DNA of 22,285 nucleotides from Bacteroidetes bacterium 4572_114. GTDB lineage: Bacteria; Bacteroidota; Bacteroidia; Bacteroidales; 4484-276. Shown here piece by piece: positions 1-8,526 of the stretch (its first letter is position 1; each line of letters starts with the position of its first letter). The translations under genes and the position numbers were made by a program. The DNA lies in the NCBI GenBank assembly GCA_002254335.1, contig NIVA01000043.1, positions 1-22,285 on the forward strand. Direction: 5' to 3'. The notes beneath the pieces were generated by a model, which saw only the letters and a program-made list of their open reading frames with translations, did not search any database and had not been told where the DNA came from.

Positions 1-279
1 TATTCTTCGAAAAAACTGAACCGGATCAAATTTTGCCATAGCCTTAAAACTACCGTCTGTTTTTATCTCTATCCGTGGACTACCCGGCTTATTACCTGGC
101 CTTACAATTTTATCAAAGCGTGAAAATATTTTAGGGTGTGTTATTTTATGCTGTGATCTTATCTTAGATGGGATTTCTTTTGGGTTTGAGAAATTAATAC
201 CGAGCGAAGAAAGCTTTAGCGAATATCCTGCTTTCATTGGGGTTATCCGGCCACTAATGGTTATAGTTTTTGTTGCCAT
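1..279 (-). CDS. Unknown protein, 3' end cut off by the window edge
   Basis: An open frame on the minus strand starts at ATG 279-277 and runs 93 codons to the window edge with no stop. The product begins MATKTITISGRITPMKAGYS and is rich in Lys, Ile and Ser with several prolines. It has no signal peptide, no membrane segment and no motif I recognise. The start is the first ATG in frame. The sequence between it and the next gene upstream (280-458) is AT-rich and holds a 7-bp inverted repeat (GGGTTCT at 320-326, AGAACCC at 361-367) that could fold in the leader. I cannot name a family; the missing C-terminus may hold the diagnostic part. Confidence reflects the uninterrupted frame and plausible codon use only. 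Confidence 0.5.
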   Translation of the reverse strand, partial: MATKTITISGRITPMKAGYSLKLSSLGINFSNPKEIPSKIRSQHKITHPKIFSRFDKIVRPGNKPGSPRIEIKTDGSFKAMAKFDPVQFFRRI

Positions 280-458
280 GTTTTTAGGTTTTAATTAACT
301 CAGGTTTCACAGAACGTGTGGGTTCTAAAAACTATTTTTTCACACTCCTATAACAGATAAAGAACCCTTAGTTTTCTATAAAGAATGAACTTTATTGCAA
401 TGATATAACATATTTTTGACTTTTCCAAATATATTCACAAAAATCTTTTCTATCTAAA

Positions 459-1811
459 CTACTCGAAAAGAAAACGCTCAGGATTTGTGTTGATGTATTT
501 GTGTTTTTGCTCCCCTGTTAAATAATCCGTATTTATGAAGTATCCCATATATTCATTTAATGATTCAACTTTTAAAAGATTTATCATAAAATCAGAGCCA
601 TACAGAATTTTGTTATTTATTTCTTCATTATCATTACCAATTTGATTCTTAAGCTTTGCATAATAATCTGCATTGTCAGCATTGCTTGAAAAATCAGCAT
701 AAATATTATGTTTATTATTTAAAGCCAAGTCAATTATCCTATTTGTCCAATCTATATTGTCTTCTCCAAAGTGGGCAAAGTTGATTTTCAATTTAGTAAA
801 ACGTTGGTCTTTTAGGACTTTTGCCCATTGCTCATTTGGATTGGTGAATTTTTTATGTTCAATAGAAGCTACAAAACCACCTGTACTACAATGTGTAATT
901 ATTGGGATGTTTTTATCAATACAGGTTTGGTAAAGTAATTCTACTTTCCTTCTTTCCTTTTGATTATCGGGCCAAGGGTCGAAGCCCAAAGGTGGGTATA
1001 GTTTAATTCCAGCAAAAATATTTTTACATTTCTCTGTATTTTCCAAATTGCCATCAAATTCCCCCATTGCTTTGTATAGTTTTTTATACCGTTGTTCAGG
1101 GGTGTCACTTTCTAAAAAGTCTGAGAAATATTTGTTAAGCATTTTTTCTATTTCATCAAAATCATAATTTTTAGTATTGATACCCATAAATGGATAAATC
1201 TCAAAAAAATCTGCATCTTTATTAAATTGCTTTTCCTTTATTTTAAATTTGGTGATTGAATTTTTAGTTTTTATTTCAATTCTTTTTGTGTAATAAGTAC
1301 GTATCGCTTTAAACAAGTCTTGTATTTGACTGGTTATTGGTTTTTGAGGCGGAATATTATAAAAAATATCATTGTTTTTTATGTTTGGATAACCAAAATC
1401 CATAACCAACGGGCATAATACTATTTTGTCATAGAATTTATTGCCAATTTTAAGTGTATTATCCTTGTTTATAATTGCCTTTTTATTTTCATGGTCATTT
1501 TTAAGAAAATATTCAACTATCAAGAAATCGTATAAAACAGAGGTTTCCATAAAAGAAAGAAGATTCCGAATGTTTCTTTGTTGGTTTATAAAATTCGTTA
1601 TTCTTTTTGCTATACTGGAATAAGGAATAAATGGCCCAACAATAAGTACACATATTGAGCCTAATACTTTTTTCCATGCAGGAAGTTTTTCCTTCAAAAA
1701 TTTTTTAATGACTAATGGATTATTGATAAACCTATCTGCAAATGCTGTAATGTTTGCATGGCTTAAATCCATAGCATGAAAATGAATGTCGTAAAATTTA
1801 TTTATTTTCAT
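459..1811 (-). CDS. Amidohydrolase-2 family metal-dependent hydrolase
   Basis: The 450-residue product has the hallmarks of a TIM-barrel amidohydrolase (amidohydrolase-2 type, PF04909-like). These are an N-terminal HxH metal pair in DIHFH (H10, H12), a central histidine in IITHCS (H307), another in FAHFGE (H347), and a late aspartate in YGSDF (D407). Enzymes of this group hydrolyse or decarboxylate small cyclic or amide substrates; the substrate cannot be told here. The protein is longer than the usual 280-350 residues. The extra length lies between the HxH motif and the barrel core (about residues 20-260) and includes a hydrophobic stretch at about 49-64 (GSICVLIVGPFIPYSS). No signal peptide is visible. 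The gene is visibly more AT-rich than its neighbours and Lys/Asn/Ile-rich, which suggests transfer from another source. It is flanked by gaps of about 180-230 bp and appears to be a single-gene unit. Confidence 0.8.
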   Translation of the reverse strand: MKINKFYDIHFHAMDLSHANITAFADRFINNPLVIKKFLKEKLPAWKKVLGSICVLIVGPFIPYSSIAKRITNFINQQRNIRNLLSFMETSVLYDFLIVEYFLKNDHENKKAIINKDNTLKIGNKFYDKIVLCPLVMDFGYPNIKNNDIFYNIPPQKPITSQIQDLFKAIRTYYTKRIEIKTKNSITKFKIKEKQFNKDADFFEIYPFMGINTKNYDFDEIEKMLNKYFSDFLESDTPEQRYKKLYKAMGEFDGNLENTEKCKNIFAGIKLYPPLGFDPWPDNQKERRKVELLYQTCIDKNIPIITHCSTGGFVASIEHKKFTNPNEQWAKVLKDQRFTKLKINFAHFGEDNIDWTNRIIDLALNNKHNIYADFSSNADNADYYAKLKNQIGNDNEEINNKILYGSDFMINLLKVESLNEYMGYFINTDYLTGEQKHKYINTNPERFLFE

Positions 1812-2009
1812 CGTTTCATTTATTTTTAATACATAATTTAATTTCTTTGTATAGTTTGTACAGTGCTAAAATATTGCCAACTCGTTTATATAAAAAACAA
1901 AACTAATCATATCCCTCAAAATATCCATAGATATAAAAATCGTTAATCTATTTACAAAACATAAAAAAACATAATTTTCAATTTTTTAATGGGAAACCCG
2001 AAAACCAAA

Positions 2010-3713
2010 TCACCGCACAACAACTATCCTAACCGAACTCATCAGTCCCGCTGTTTGTAATTGGCAGATGTAAACACCTTCCTGTAGGCCGGCAACATTA
2101 AAAACTATTTGGTGTGCCCCGGCTTCCTGTACTGAATTTACAAGGACCTTTATTTCCCTTCCATCCAGATCATATATCGCAAGTTTCACATCAGTTTTAT
2201 TGTTCAGGATATATCGTATGGTAGTGTTGCCGGCGGATGGGACCGGATAGCATGTCAGGCTGAGGAAATCCCTGTTGTCATTTCGGTTTTCGGTTGCAAC
2301 AGTGCTCTGCGAAATACGGCCATAATAAACATCCTGTTCGCCGTTTATTGTGTTGGCCCATGCAAGGTGAGCGCAATTGTCATCGGAGATCATATCGAAA
2401 TAATCGCCCATTTTGTCCTGTTGGGGCCAACCTACATGAGGGTCAAATGCCTGGGAAAGCATCGTGTTTGCAGTCCATGTTTCGCCCTGGTCAAAAGAGT
2501 AGGAATAGTACAACGCCGACCAATATGTGCCGGGGTTGTCGTCCCTGGTATCCAACCACACCACATCTATCCTTCCGTTTGGGGCAACCGACATTGTGCC
2601 GAACCATTGATAGTTGCTGGTTCCCACGTCGTCGTTGATCCGCATGGGGGCAGTCCAGTTCATCCCGCCATCTTCACTTTTGGCAAACATTACATCGGCA
2701 GGGTCGGAATTAGAATTCCGGGCAACCGAAGCAAGTACATATACATTGCCCCTTCCGGGGCCAAATGAATTATCTACCGCTATACTTGCCTGTCCAAGCA
2801 GCCCGGCAGGGTTCACCGCTGTCCAGCCCGTAAGTTCGCCATCCAGGCTGACCTGTGAAAAGAAATCCCAATTTACCTGGGAAGAAGGGTTTTGTGCCGT
2901 TGTGGATTTAGATACGATAATACCATTAAAATACCCTGACCCGCCGATGTACAATTCCCCTTCCGGGCCAATGGCCATCGTGCCCCAATAGGGATCACCG
3001 TCCACCTCAATACAATCCTCATAACTGGTGCCAAAATTGGCCGAGCGTGTAAATGCGCCCGGTGGGCAGGTGCTATATGTATTTGTCCAAAACGAATATA
3101 TATTGCCGGCCCCCTGGCCACCGGTCTTGTCTATCACCATCCACTGTTTATCGCCCCCATAGGCATAAGTCCCGTTGTCCCAGCCAAAACTTCCGGCCTC
3201 AATTTTATAAACAAAACAGGAGAAGTCGCCGGAAAGGCTGTTGTAATATAAGTTACCTTCCAAATCGCTGTCCAGTACCGGGTCGGAGTGAAAAACCCCC
3301 GGATCGATGACCCCCGGAAAAACCCATGTCTCGCCACCATTAGAGGTATATCCGTAACCTGCCTGCCTGAAATTGCTGTTCACATTGTCGAATTGTCGCC
3401 ATCCAATGGCCATCCTGTCGGGGTCCACAGGATCAATAGTGATGGAAGGTTCGTTGGCCGCATCCCCCAAAATGTTCTGGCCAAATTGGTTAACGTTTAC
3501 CTGGGTGGTAAAAAAGATATCGTCCCTAAAGGAATAAGCCGGGGAGGTTTTTGTGTTTTCATACATGTTGGGGCTGTGGGCATCATCCGGCACCTCGTGG
3601 TGCATCAACAATTTTTTATCGGTTTGTCCACTGTCCTGCTGTGCTGAAATCAGCATGGGTGTGAAGATTAGTAAACTTAATGCCAGAAAAATAAGTTGGT
3701 CAGTTTTTTTCAT
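2010..3713 (-). CDS. Secreted Asp-box (sialidase-fold-like) protein with T9SS type A sorting domain
   Basis: I place the start at ATG 3713. It gives 567 residues beginning MKKTDQLIFLALSLLIFTPM, a clear Sec signal peptide ending near ISAQ. The frame extends ten codons further to a TTG at 3743, but that overlaps a promoter -7 box. The mature part carries Asp-box motifs (S-x-D-x-G-x-x-W type): TSNGGETW at about 123-130, SEDGGMNW at 346-353 and SFDQGETW at 406-413. These are typical of beta-propeller, exo-sialidase-like folds. The last 80 or so residues (from about 484) form a T9SS type A C-terminal sorting domain: CYPVPSAGNTTIRY, then an IYDLDGREI strand, GVYICQL and a final VRIVVVR. The product is therefore predicted to cross the outer membrane by type IX secretion and be released or anchored outside. 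Asp-boxes alone do not prove sialidase activity; I see no assigned catalytic Arg triad. It ends 198 bp before the amidohydrolase gene. Confidence 0.85.
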   Translation of the reverse strand: MKKTDQLIFLALSLLIFTPMLISAQQDSGQTDKKLLMHHEVPDDAHSPNMYENTKTSPAYSFRDDIFFTTQVNVNQFGQNILGDAANEPSITIDPVDPDRMAIGWRQFDNVNSNFRQAGYGYTSNGGETWVFPGVIDPGVFHSDPVLDSDLEGNLYYNSLSGDFSCFVYKIEAGSFGWDNGTYAYGGDKQWMVIDKTGGQGAGNIYSFWTNTYSTCPPGAFTRSANFGTSYEDCIEVDGDPYWGTMAIGPEGELYIGGSGYFNGIIVSKSTTAQNPSSQVNWDFFSQVSLDGELTGWTAVNPAGLLGQASIAVDNSFGPGRGNVYVLASVARNSNSDPADVMFAKSEDGGMNWTAPMRINDDVGTSNYQWFGTMSVAPNGRIDVVWLDTRDDNPGTYWSALYYSYSFDQGETWTANTMLSQAFDPHVGWPQQDKMGDYFDMISDDNCAHLAWANTINGEQDVYYGRISQSTVATENRNDNRDFLSLTCYPVPSAGNTTIRYILNNKTDVKLAIYDLDGREIKVLVNSVQEAGAHQIVFNVAGLQEGVYICQLQTAGLMSSVRIVVVR

Positions 3714-3740
3714 GATGGAATTTTTATTGAGTTTAGGGAA

Positions 3741-3773
3741 CAAACTTAACGATTGTTTTTCGACTTATTCAAA
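3741..3773 (-). promoter_or_regulatory. Bacteroidota-type promoter for the Asp-box protein gene
   Basis: On the minus strand TTTG (3773-3770), a 21-base spacer and TAAGTTTG (3748-3741) match the -33 / -7 consensus TTTG...TAnnTTTG. The -33 box lies in the last codons of the upstream AlbA_2 gene, whose stop is at 3765. This gives a transcript start near 3734 and supports the ATG at 3713 over the upstream in-frame TTG. Prediction from pattern only. Confidence 0.6.
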
Positions 3774-4919
3774 ATGCTCACTAATGTATTTCAGGGCCTC
3801 CCTTATTTCGAGGCTACCGGTGCTTGGCCCTATGCGGATGTACAATGCTTCATCAAATCCTTTTTGGTGCAGGAAAACCGGCTTGGGGCTTGGAAGACAA
3901 TTAACGCGGCACACGGTTTTATTATCAAATTTTTCGAGGGTTGTTTTAATATATGGGCTTACATCCTGCCCCATCGAGCTTTTGATCAGTGCCCACACAT
4001 GCAACAAAAATTTATCATCGTTTGCAAAACTATCGGCCTCAACACCATAAATTGCGCCGTCATCTTCCACGCCAAGCAGCAGGTCGCCACCATCCGAATT
4101 AAGAAATGCCGCCATTGTTTTTAGTGCAGCATGTTCAATTGCCGGGTTCTTTTTGTTTTGGCGGATATCCCACCTAAAGGTGCTTTTAAACTCCATTTTA
4201 TCGTGCTCGCCCTGGGTGATCAGTTCGCTGATGACGGAGATTTTTTTACGCGATTTTTCAAAAAAGCCAAGGAATTCAAGTGCACAAACCGCCTCATCGT
4301 GAAACAAGATAATTGATTTATCAGCAGTACGCCATGATACCCTGACAGGGATAATGCCCGTGCCGTCCTGGTTTTTTGTAGCATCATCAGTTTGCCCGCG
4401 CAGCAAATTGCCGGTCAATTCTTTGCTGTGTGCCTTAAAGTTTTTTTCAACCGCTTCAAAATTGTCCATCCCGGTCAACAAATCGTGCAAACCTTGTGTA
4501 ATCACCGATACCCCCCAGAAAATCAGGTTCATGATTTCCGGGTTTTCCTCAAGGTATTCCAACACTTCATCGATCCTGGCAATGCCATTTTTACCACCGT
4601 TGCCCAACTTCGAATTAAGCAATGGATCGTTGATGATTTGTGCTTGCAGACCGTTTTTAATCGGGTCGTTGTCCTGCAAAATATTGTCGATCATGAACGA
4701 GAGCAGGTTTAAGGTATTGATTGACCGGAAATCTATTTCCCGCTTCAAGGTAATATTGGTAAGGATATGCCGGAGCAACCGGGCATCTTTGTGCGAAACC
4801 TCAGTCCCGTTTTTTGTAGTTAATGGCTCATTTTTATAATAAATCACAAAATCCTCGTCGCGCATGACCAGGTCAAGATCTTTAGGGTGGATGTGGTATT
4901 GGAGGTTATTTTTTGTCAT
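3765..4919 (-). CDS. AlbA_2 (Schlafen-type) putative nucleic-acid-binding protein with unusual N-terminal half
   Basis: The 384-residue product has an AlbA_2 / Schlafen-like domain at about 236-370. It shows GEHDKMEFKSTFRWD, an alpha-helical IEHAALKTMAAFLNSDGG, the glycine-rich GGDLLLGVEDDGAIYG, and a YIRIGPSTG end strand. Such domains occur in predicted nucleic-acid-binding or regulatory proteins and in some defence proteins; no specific role is shown here. Residues 1-235 are different. Residues about 22-82 (FVIYYKNEPLTTKNGTEV ... EIDFRSINTLNLLSFMIDNI) read like the N-terminal domain of ATP12-type F1-ATPase assembly chaperones (a short strand, 'xPLxTxxG', then a helix with T-L-N-L at an equivalent place). 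This is my pattern impression only. There is no signal peptide, so the protein is cytoplasmic. The start at 4919 is complicated by two near-identical upstream copies of the start region. Confidence 0.75.
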   Translation of the reverse strand: MTKNNLQYHIHPKDLDLVMRDEDFVIYYKNEPLTTKNGTEVSHKDARLLRHILTNITLKREIDFRSINTLNLLSFMIDNILQDNDPIKNGLQAQIINDPLLNSKLGNGGKNGIARIDEVLEYLEENPEIMNLIFWGVSVITQGLHDLLTGMDNFEAVEKNFKAHSKELTGNLLRGQTDDATKNQDGTGIIPVRVSWRTADKSIILFHDEAVCALEFLGFFEKSRKKISVISELITQGEHDKMEFKSTFRWDIRQNKKNPAIEHAALKTMAAFLNSDGGDLLLGVEDDGAIYGVEADSFANDDKFLLHVWALIKSSMGQDVSPYIKTTLEKFDNKTVCRVNCLPSPKPVFLHQKGFDEALYIRIGPSTGSLEIREALKYISEHFE

Positions 4920-4959
4920 TGGTTGTTATTGGTTGTAATTTTTTGTCATTTTTTGTCAT
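4906..4959 (-). repeat. Triplicated start region with overlapping 17-codon upstream ORF
   Basis: On the minus strand the sequence ATGACAAAAA occurs three times, with ATGs at 4959, 4949 and 4919. The last is the start of the AlbA_2 gene (Met-Thr-Lys-Asn). The first ATG opens an ORF of 17 codons, MTKNDKKLQPITTNDKK, whose TAA (4908-4906) lies inside codons 4-5 of the main gene in another frame. The second ATG opens a 7-codon ORF. Short AATAACAACC-like units separate the copies. The repeats may be slippage products; whether the upstream ORF is translated is unknown. Confidence 0.5.
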
Positions 4960-5016
4960 TAGTGGTTATTGTCCTGCCTGACCATTTTGATTTACGTCAG
5001 GTATAGAAATATTCCC

Positions 5017-5050
5017 CAAAAGTACCCAATTCTATAACTTCATCATGCAA
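5017..5050 (-). promoter_or_regulatory. Probable promoter of the AlbA_2 gene
   Basis: A perfect -7 box TACTTTTG lies at 5024-5017 on the minus strand, with TTG at 5050-5048 and a 23-base spacer, the long end of the usual range. It would give a leader of about 90 nt that includes the upstream ORF at 4959-4906. The rest of the gap between this gene and the carboxypeptidase gene (5051-5278) shows no ORF, hairpin or repeat that I can support. Confidence 0.45.
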
Positions 5051-5278
5051 TCTAAAGGGGAACGGCTAAATATTATTTTATCCATGAGACCCCTGTCCCA
5101 TCTTTCGCATTCTACGCATAGGTGCTTGATTATCAATAGCGCAACTCAATAGGCACTACACAAGTGGGCTGAACTATAATTTTAGATGTATAATTTTGTT
5201 TTCTGGCTGCCGGTTTATCCCCTGAAATGCCTGGTCAACTGCCGAGCATAGGCCAGTGCCTTCATCAAAATCCCGATC

Positions 5279-7825
5279 CTATTCGCAATCAGGAAATATA
5301 ACAGAACCATCCCCTTCCGATTTCAGGTAATAAGATTTTCCGGGCATAAGTTGTTCAAGGGAGTTTATCCCCATATCGGGCCAGTAAATCTCTGTACCTG
5401 CCACCTCAATGATGAACAGGATGCCGGTGTTGGTACCATTCACCAAATCATTGATGGCAATTGGGCAGGTAGTCAGTACAGGCAGGTTGTTCCAACCCTC
5501 GGATATATCTATTCTATTATTTGTTGTTACCGTGCCAATAATATTTAGCTGTACATCGTCCTGCAATTTAATTTGATATGCCATTGTCGGGTCCCAATTC
5601 CCGAGTGTATTAACATTTTCATTGGGCCAAAACACGCCGCCATCGCCCTGAAGGATAATCAAATCATCTATGATGCCCTGAAACATTATTTCCAGATCAG
5701 TATCAATGGGGCACACAACCGAAGATATCCCATTCCAACCTGAACCCATATTTAATGTTTGTTCCATGCCGCAATATACACTTGCCTTCCAGCCCGGCCT
5801 GGTTTCGGAATAATCGGAATGGAACTGAAACGTAAGTTTTCCGTCTGGGTTGGTAGCGTTGACCTGTCCGGGCGAATCCGTGCCACAATAAGTGCCGATT
5901 ATCGGGGAAGAAGTTGAAGGGCCATCGAAGATCTTCAGCCAGTCGTAATTGCAACTTGATTGGTTTTCCACATTAAATTCCTCAAAATCAATCATCATTT
6001 TTGCGCCATCCACTCCGGGGGCAATAGTTAATGTAAAATCTTCGTCATCCTGATAGTTCCCATCCTTGCCACCTGAATCGTAAAACAAGCCGCTGCAAAC
6101 TTCAATGGCCCCGTTGTGCATCAGGATTTCATTTGTAACATGGATATAATTTTGTTTTGACAGGACAGAAGAATCCCCCGCAGAATTGTGTACAGTCAAC
6201 GACACATCGAAATCTCCTTCAATTGAATATTGAACACCGGATGGGTTTTTTACAAAAGCTTCGGCAGGCTCCCCTCCTTCAAATTGCCAATGCCAACCCA
6301 CCGGGCTTCCATAGGAATTATCAAAAAAGTTGATTGACGTGCCCAGGCCAATTTCAGTTTCGGAAGCCAAAAAATCTGCTAAAAGCGTTCCCGGGCTTAA
6401 CTGAACATTTAGTTCAACAGTGGAATAATTATCGATGGTTACATTTTGCACAGTTTCAGGGAAATATCCCGGGGCAGAAAAAGTGATGTCATAGTCCCCC
6501 TCATCCAACATTCGTTGATAAAAGCCAAATTCACCTTCAGCCAATACAAAAGAGTTGTCGATGTCATGGCCATCAATAAAAACTTTGGCGGCAATTGGCC
6601 CACCAGTGTTTAAATCAGTAACCACACCCGAAACCCCATAAGTGCATTGTTCCATATAATTCAACAGCGAGCGGTAATTCCAATCCCAGTGTGCCTCAAG
6701 CTGGCTGGCCGCCAATTTTTTAACGTTTGACAGTTCCATGGTAACTTCACGGCAATAGTGAAAATAATTCATGTAATCCTGTCTGCCCCCGGCTATGGAG
6801 TACCAGTCGTAGCCATTGGTGATGCCATTTTCAAAACCGTCCAAATAAGAAGCGGGGGAATAAAGATGCACGGTATCAACATATTGGCGGCCCACAAAAA
6901 TCCACCAATCATCATCGGCAGCCCGCTGTGCCCAGGTGTCCCAGGGATAGTTTATCACTTCGGCACCGCTGTGGGTGTTGGCCGACATCACAAAATTATT
7001 GTCTTCGGCCAATTGCATAAAAGCCAATGTTTCGGGCTGCCAGGGGTTGCCATCAGGGTGCTGGCCATCTTCGGGATCGGGGTAATTCCTGTTTAGGTCA
7101 ACAGAATTTGCATTATATCTCCTCGAACCCAATACCGTATTGTTGCCCCCGTAGAAAGTGCCGTCGGGGTTTGCCAAAGGGTTTATCCAAATCTCCATGT
7201 TGTTTACAAGATTGGTAACTTTAGGATCAGTGCCATAATTCGACAGCAAATAATCAATCATCCGCAGCAATAAAACATATCCGACAAGTTCGTCGCCATG
7301 CATGGTGCCGGTATATAAAAACTGTGGTTCGGCTTCACGGACGCTTACGTTATCAGATATTTTGGCCATCATCAGCTCACGGCCATTTACACTTTGCCCT
7401 ATGCTGAACACCTGGCACAGATCAGGATAATCTTCAGCGAATTGCGCCATCATGTCTAAGTAGGCCTGGTAGGTAGGATAAAAGTCCCATGAAGTTATTT
7501 CGTCGATATTTATGTTATGGAGCATCCTGAAATCATCTTCGTTCATGTCAGGTCCGACAATTATTTCGAAAGGCAGGCCGAAATCCAAAAACCTCACAAA
7601 TTCAAGCTCATTGGCGTAGGCGAATACTTCGTTGCCCTTAACATCGTCAATAGATATTACTGAGGAAAGTTTTGAAATCAACTCCCTGTCCTCCAATTGA
7701 AACCGAAAATGCAGTTCCCCGGTTTTGTTAAAAGCTTCGATTTGCTGTGGGTTAAACCCTGTGTTGCTTTGCGAAAAAACAGACAGGGAAAATAAAATCA
7801 GGATAGTTGTAAAAAGGTTTTTCAT
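5279..7825 (-). CDS. Secreted M14 zinc carboxypeptidase with PKD, CUB and paired C-terminal modules
   Basis: This is an 848-residue exoprotease. A signal peptide occupies residues 1-18 (MKNLFTTILILFSLSVFS). The M14 catalytic domain spans about 115-395, with the Zn-binding pair HGDE (H176, E179), the third ligand in ANTHSG (H285), a substrate-binding Arg in LNRNYP (R246), and the catalytic Glu in VTMELS (E364). It removes C-terminal residues from peptides outside the cell. A carboxypeptidase regulatory-like beta domain follows at about 396-478 and a PKD-like domain at 481-565. A CUB domain lies at about 570-686 (four Cys; NYDWLKIFDG, FHSDYSETRPGW). Two copies of a module with the pattern GW-N-x-(I/L) ... 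(F/Y)WP ... N-(T/S)-L occupy 690-770 and 776-846. No canonical T9SS tail is seen after them. The same module pair occurs near the end of the giant protein at 13567-17508. The gap after its stop (5278 down to 5051) lacks a clear terminator. Confidence 0.9.
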   Translation of the reverse strand: MKNLFTTILILFSLSVFSQSNTGFNPQQIEAFNKTGELHFRFQLEDRELISKLSSVISIDDVKGNEVFAYANELEFVRFLDFGLPFEIIVGPDMNEDDFRMLHNINIDEITSWDFYPTYQAYLDMMAQFAEDYPDLCQVFSIGQSVNGRELMMAKISDNVSVREAEPQFLYTGTMHGDELVGYVLLLRMIDYLLSNYGTDPKVTNLVNNMEIWINPLANPDGTFYGGNNTVLGSRRYNANSVDLNRNYPDPEDGQHPDGNPWQPETLAFMQLAEDNNFVMSANTHSGAEVINYPWDTWAQRAADDDWWIFVGRQYVDTVHLYSPASYLDGFENGITNGYDWYSIAGGRQDYMNYFHYCREVTMELSNVKKLAASQLEAHWDWNYRSLLNYMEQCTYGVSGVVTDLNTGGPIAAKVFIDGHDIDNSFVLAEGEFGFYQRMLDEGDYDITFSAPGYFPETVQNVTIDNYSTVELNVQLSPGTLLADFLASETEIGLGTSINFFDNSYGSPVGWHWQFEGGEPAEAFVKNPSGVQYSIEGDFDVSLTVHNSAGDSSVLSKQNYIHVTNEILMHNGAIEVCSGLFYDSGGKDGNYQDDEDFTLTIAPGVDGAKMMIDFEEFNVENQSSCNYDWLKIFDGPSTSSPIIGTYCGTDSPGQVNATNPDGKLTFQFHSDYSETRPGWKASVYCGMEQTLNMGSGWNGISSVVCPIDTDLEIMFQGIIDDLIILQGDGGVFWPNENVNTLGNWDPTMAYQIKLQDDVQLNIIGTVTTNNRIDISEGWNNLPVLTTCPIAINDLVNGTNTGILFIIEVAGTEIYWPDMGINSLEQLMPGKSYYLKSEGDGSVIFPDCE

Positions 7826-7922
7826 TGTGAATGTTATTTTCAGTTTCAGATGAGGAATTTATAAATTGTATTCATATTTTAAGAAATCGTAAAAAAAAGG
7901 GAATAAGACAAGTATAAGTATT

Positions 7923-8117
7923 TTAACCAACTTTTAGGTGTGATTTTATTTCTGATATAAAATCTTGCATTTCGATAAACATTCCATAATAAATCCGGTT
8001 AACCGCTGAACGTAATCTATCGTTCTCAATCAATAATTGAACATCTGAAATCGTTTCTTCAGCTTGCTGCAACCGATAATCAATTAAACTCTTTCTGTCG
8101 TTTTTTTCAATTGTCAT
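7923..8117 (-). CDS. Truncated HEPN-domain protein (partner of nucleotidyltransferase)
   Basis: The 64-residue product has the first two helices of a HEPN domain of the UPF0332 kind: YRLQQAEETISDVQLLIEN, then the signature AVNRIYYGMF (N40, R41, Y43, Y44). Full-length family members run about 120-130 residues. This one stops right after SHLKVG, where relatives have a conserved K-x-H-x-G-V and then two more helices. Neither other minus-strand frame below 7923 continues the domain, and only 97 bp separate it from the carboxypeptidase start. The ATG overlaps the stop of the nucleotidyltransferase gene (ATGA, 8117-8114), so the two are translationally coupled. In MNT-HEPN toxin-antitoxin pairs the HEPN protein is the RNase toxin. 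Here half the domain and any R-x(4-6)-H motif are missing, so it is probably inactive. Confidence 0.7.
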   Translation of the reverse strand: MTIEKNDRKSLIDYRLQQAEETISDVQLLIENDRLRSAVNRIYYGMFIEMQDFISEIKSHLKVG

Positions 8118-8434
8118 GCGTATATCCCGGATTTAATAGCATTTATAAAAACAGGTTGTCTCCCTCTAATAGATTTCTTCTCTTTATTTGATAGTAAATG
8201 AACATCTAAAATAATGTCATATTTCAGATCAATATCATAACATAAATCCAAAATTTGATTCTCGTCTTTGCCCGAATACTCTTTTTCTAACACAATTAAA
8301 ACATCATAATCAGAATAATCCTTAAAATTGCCACGTGCCTGAGAACCAAACAAAATAACATCCTTTACGGAATTGCCATAATTCTTGATTAAATGGCTTT
8401 TTAGGTCTGTTAATATTTTTGTGTTATTTATCAT
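8114..8434 (-). CDS. Minimal nucleotidyltransferase (MNT), antitoxin-type
   Basis: The 106-residue product has the minimal nucleotidyltransferase fold. It shows the motif GSQARGNFKDYSDYDVLIV (G30, S31, and the metal-binding D42 and D44) and a third acidic residue in IILDVHL (D77). In MNT-HEPN modules this enzyme transfers AMP from ATP to a Tyr of the HEPN RNase and neutralises it. It comes first in the pair and overlaps the HEPN gene by 4 bp. All catalytic residues are present, so the antitoxin side looks intact while the toxin side is truncated. Both genes are AT-rich compared with the flanking carboxypeptidase and patatin genes, in keeping with an acquired accessory module. Other annotations would simply read 'nucleotidyltransferase domain-containing protein'. 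Confidence 0.85.
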   Translation of the reverse strand: MINNTKILTDLKSHLIKNYGNSVKDVILFGSQARGNFKDYSDYDVLIVLEKEYSGKDENQILDLCYDIDLKYDIILDVHLLSNKEKKSIRGRQPVFINAIKSGIYA

Positions 8435-8526
8435 CGTTCAAATTTTTCATAAAATTACAACAATTTTAAGAATTTGAAATTAGGTGCCATTTTACCATTG
8501 AATCATTATATCATTCAATCATTTCC

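Noticed and set aside
311..367. Possible riboswitch or attenuator before the edge gene
   Set aside because: There are only 5-7 bp inverted repeats with long loops in AT-rich DNA; no known fold could be recognised.
2294..3647. Several plus-strand ORFs of 80-130 codons
   Set aside because: They lie opposite the Asp-box protein gene, which has a signal peptide, motifs and a T9SS tail; the plus-strand translations are Cys/Pro/Arg-rich shadows.
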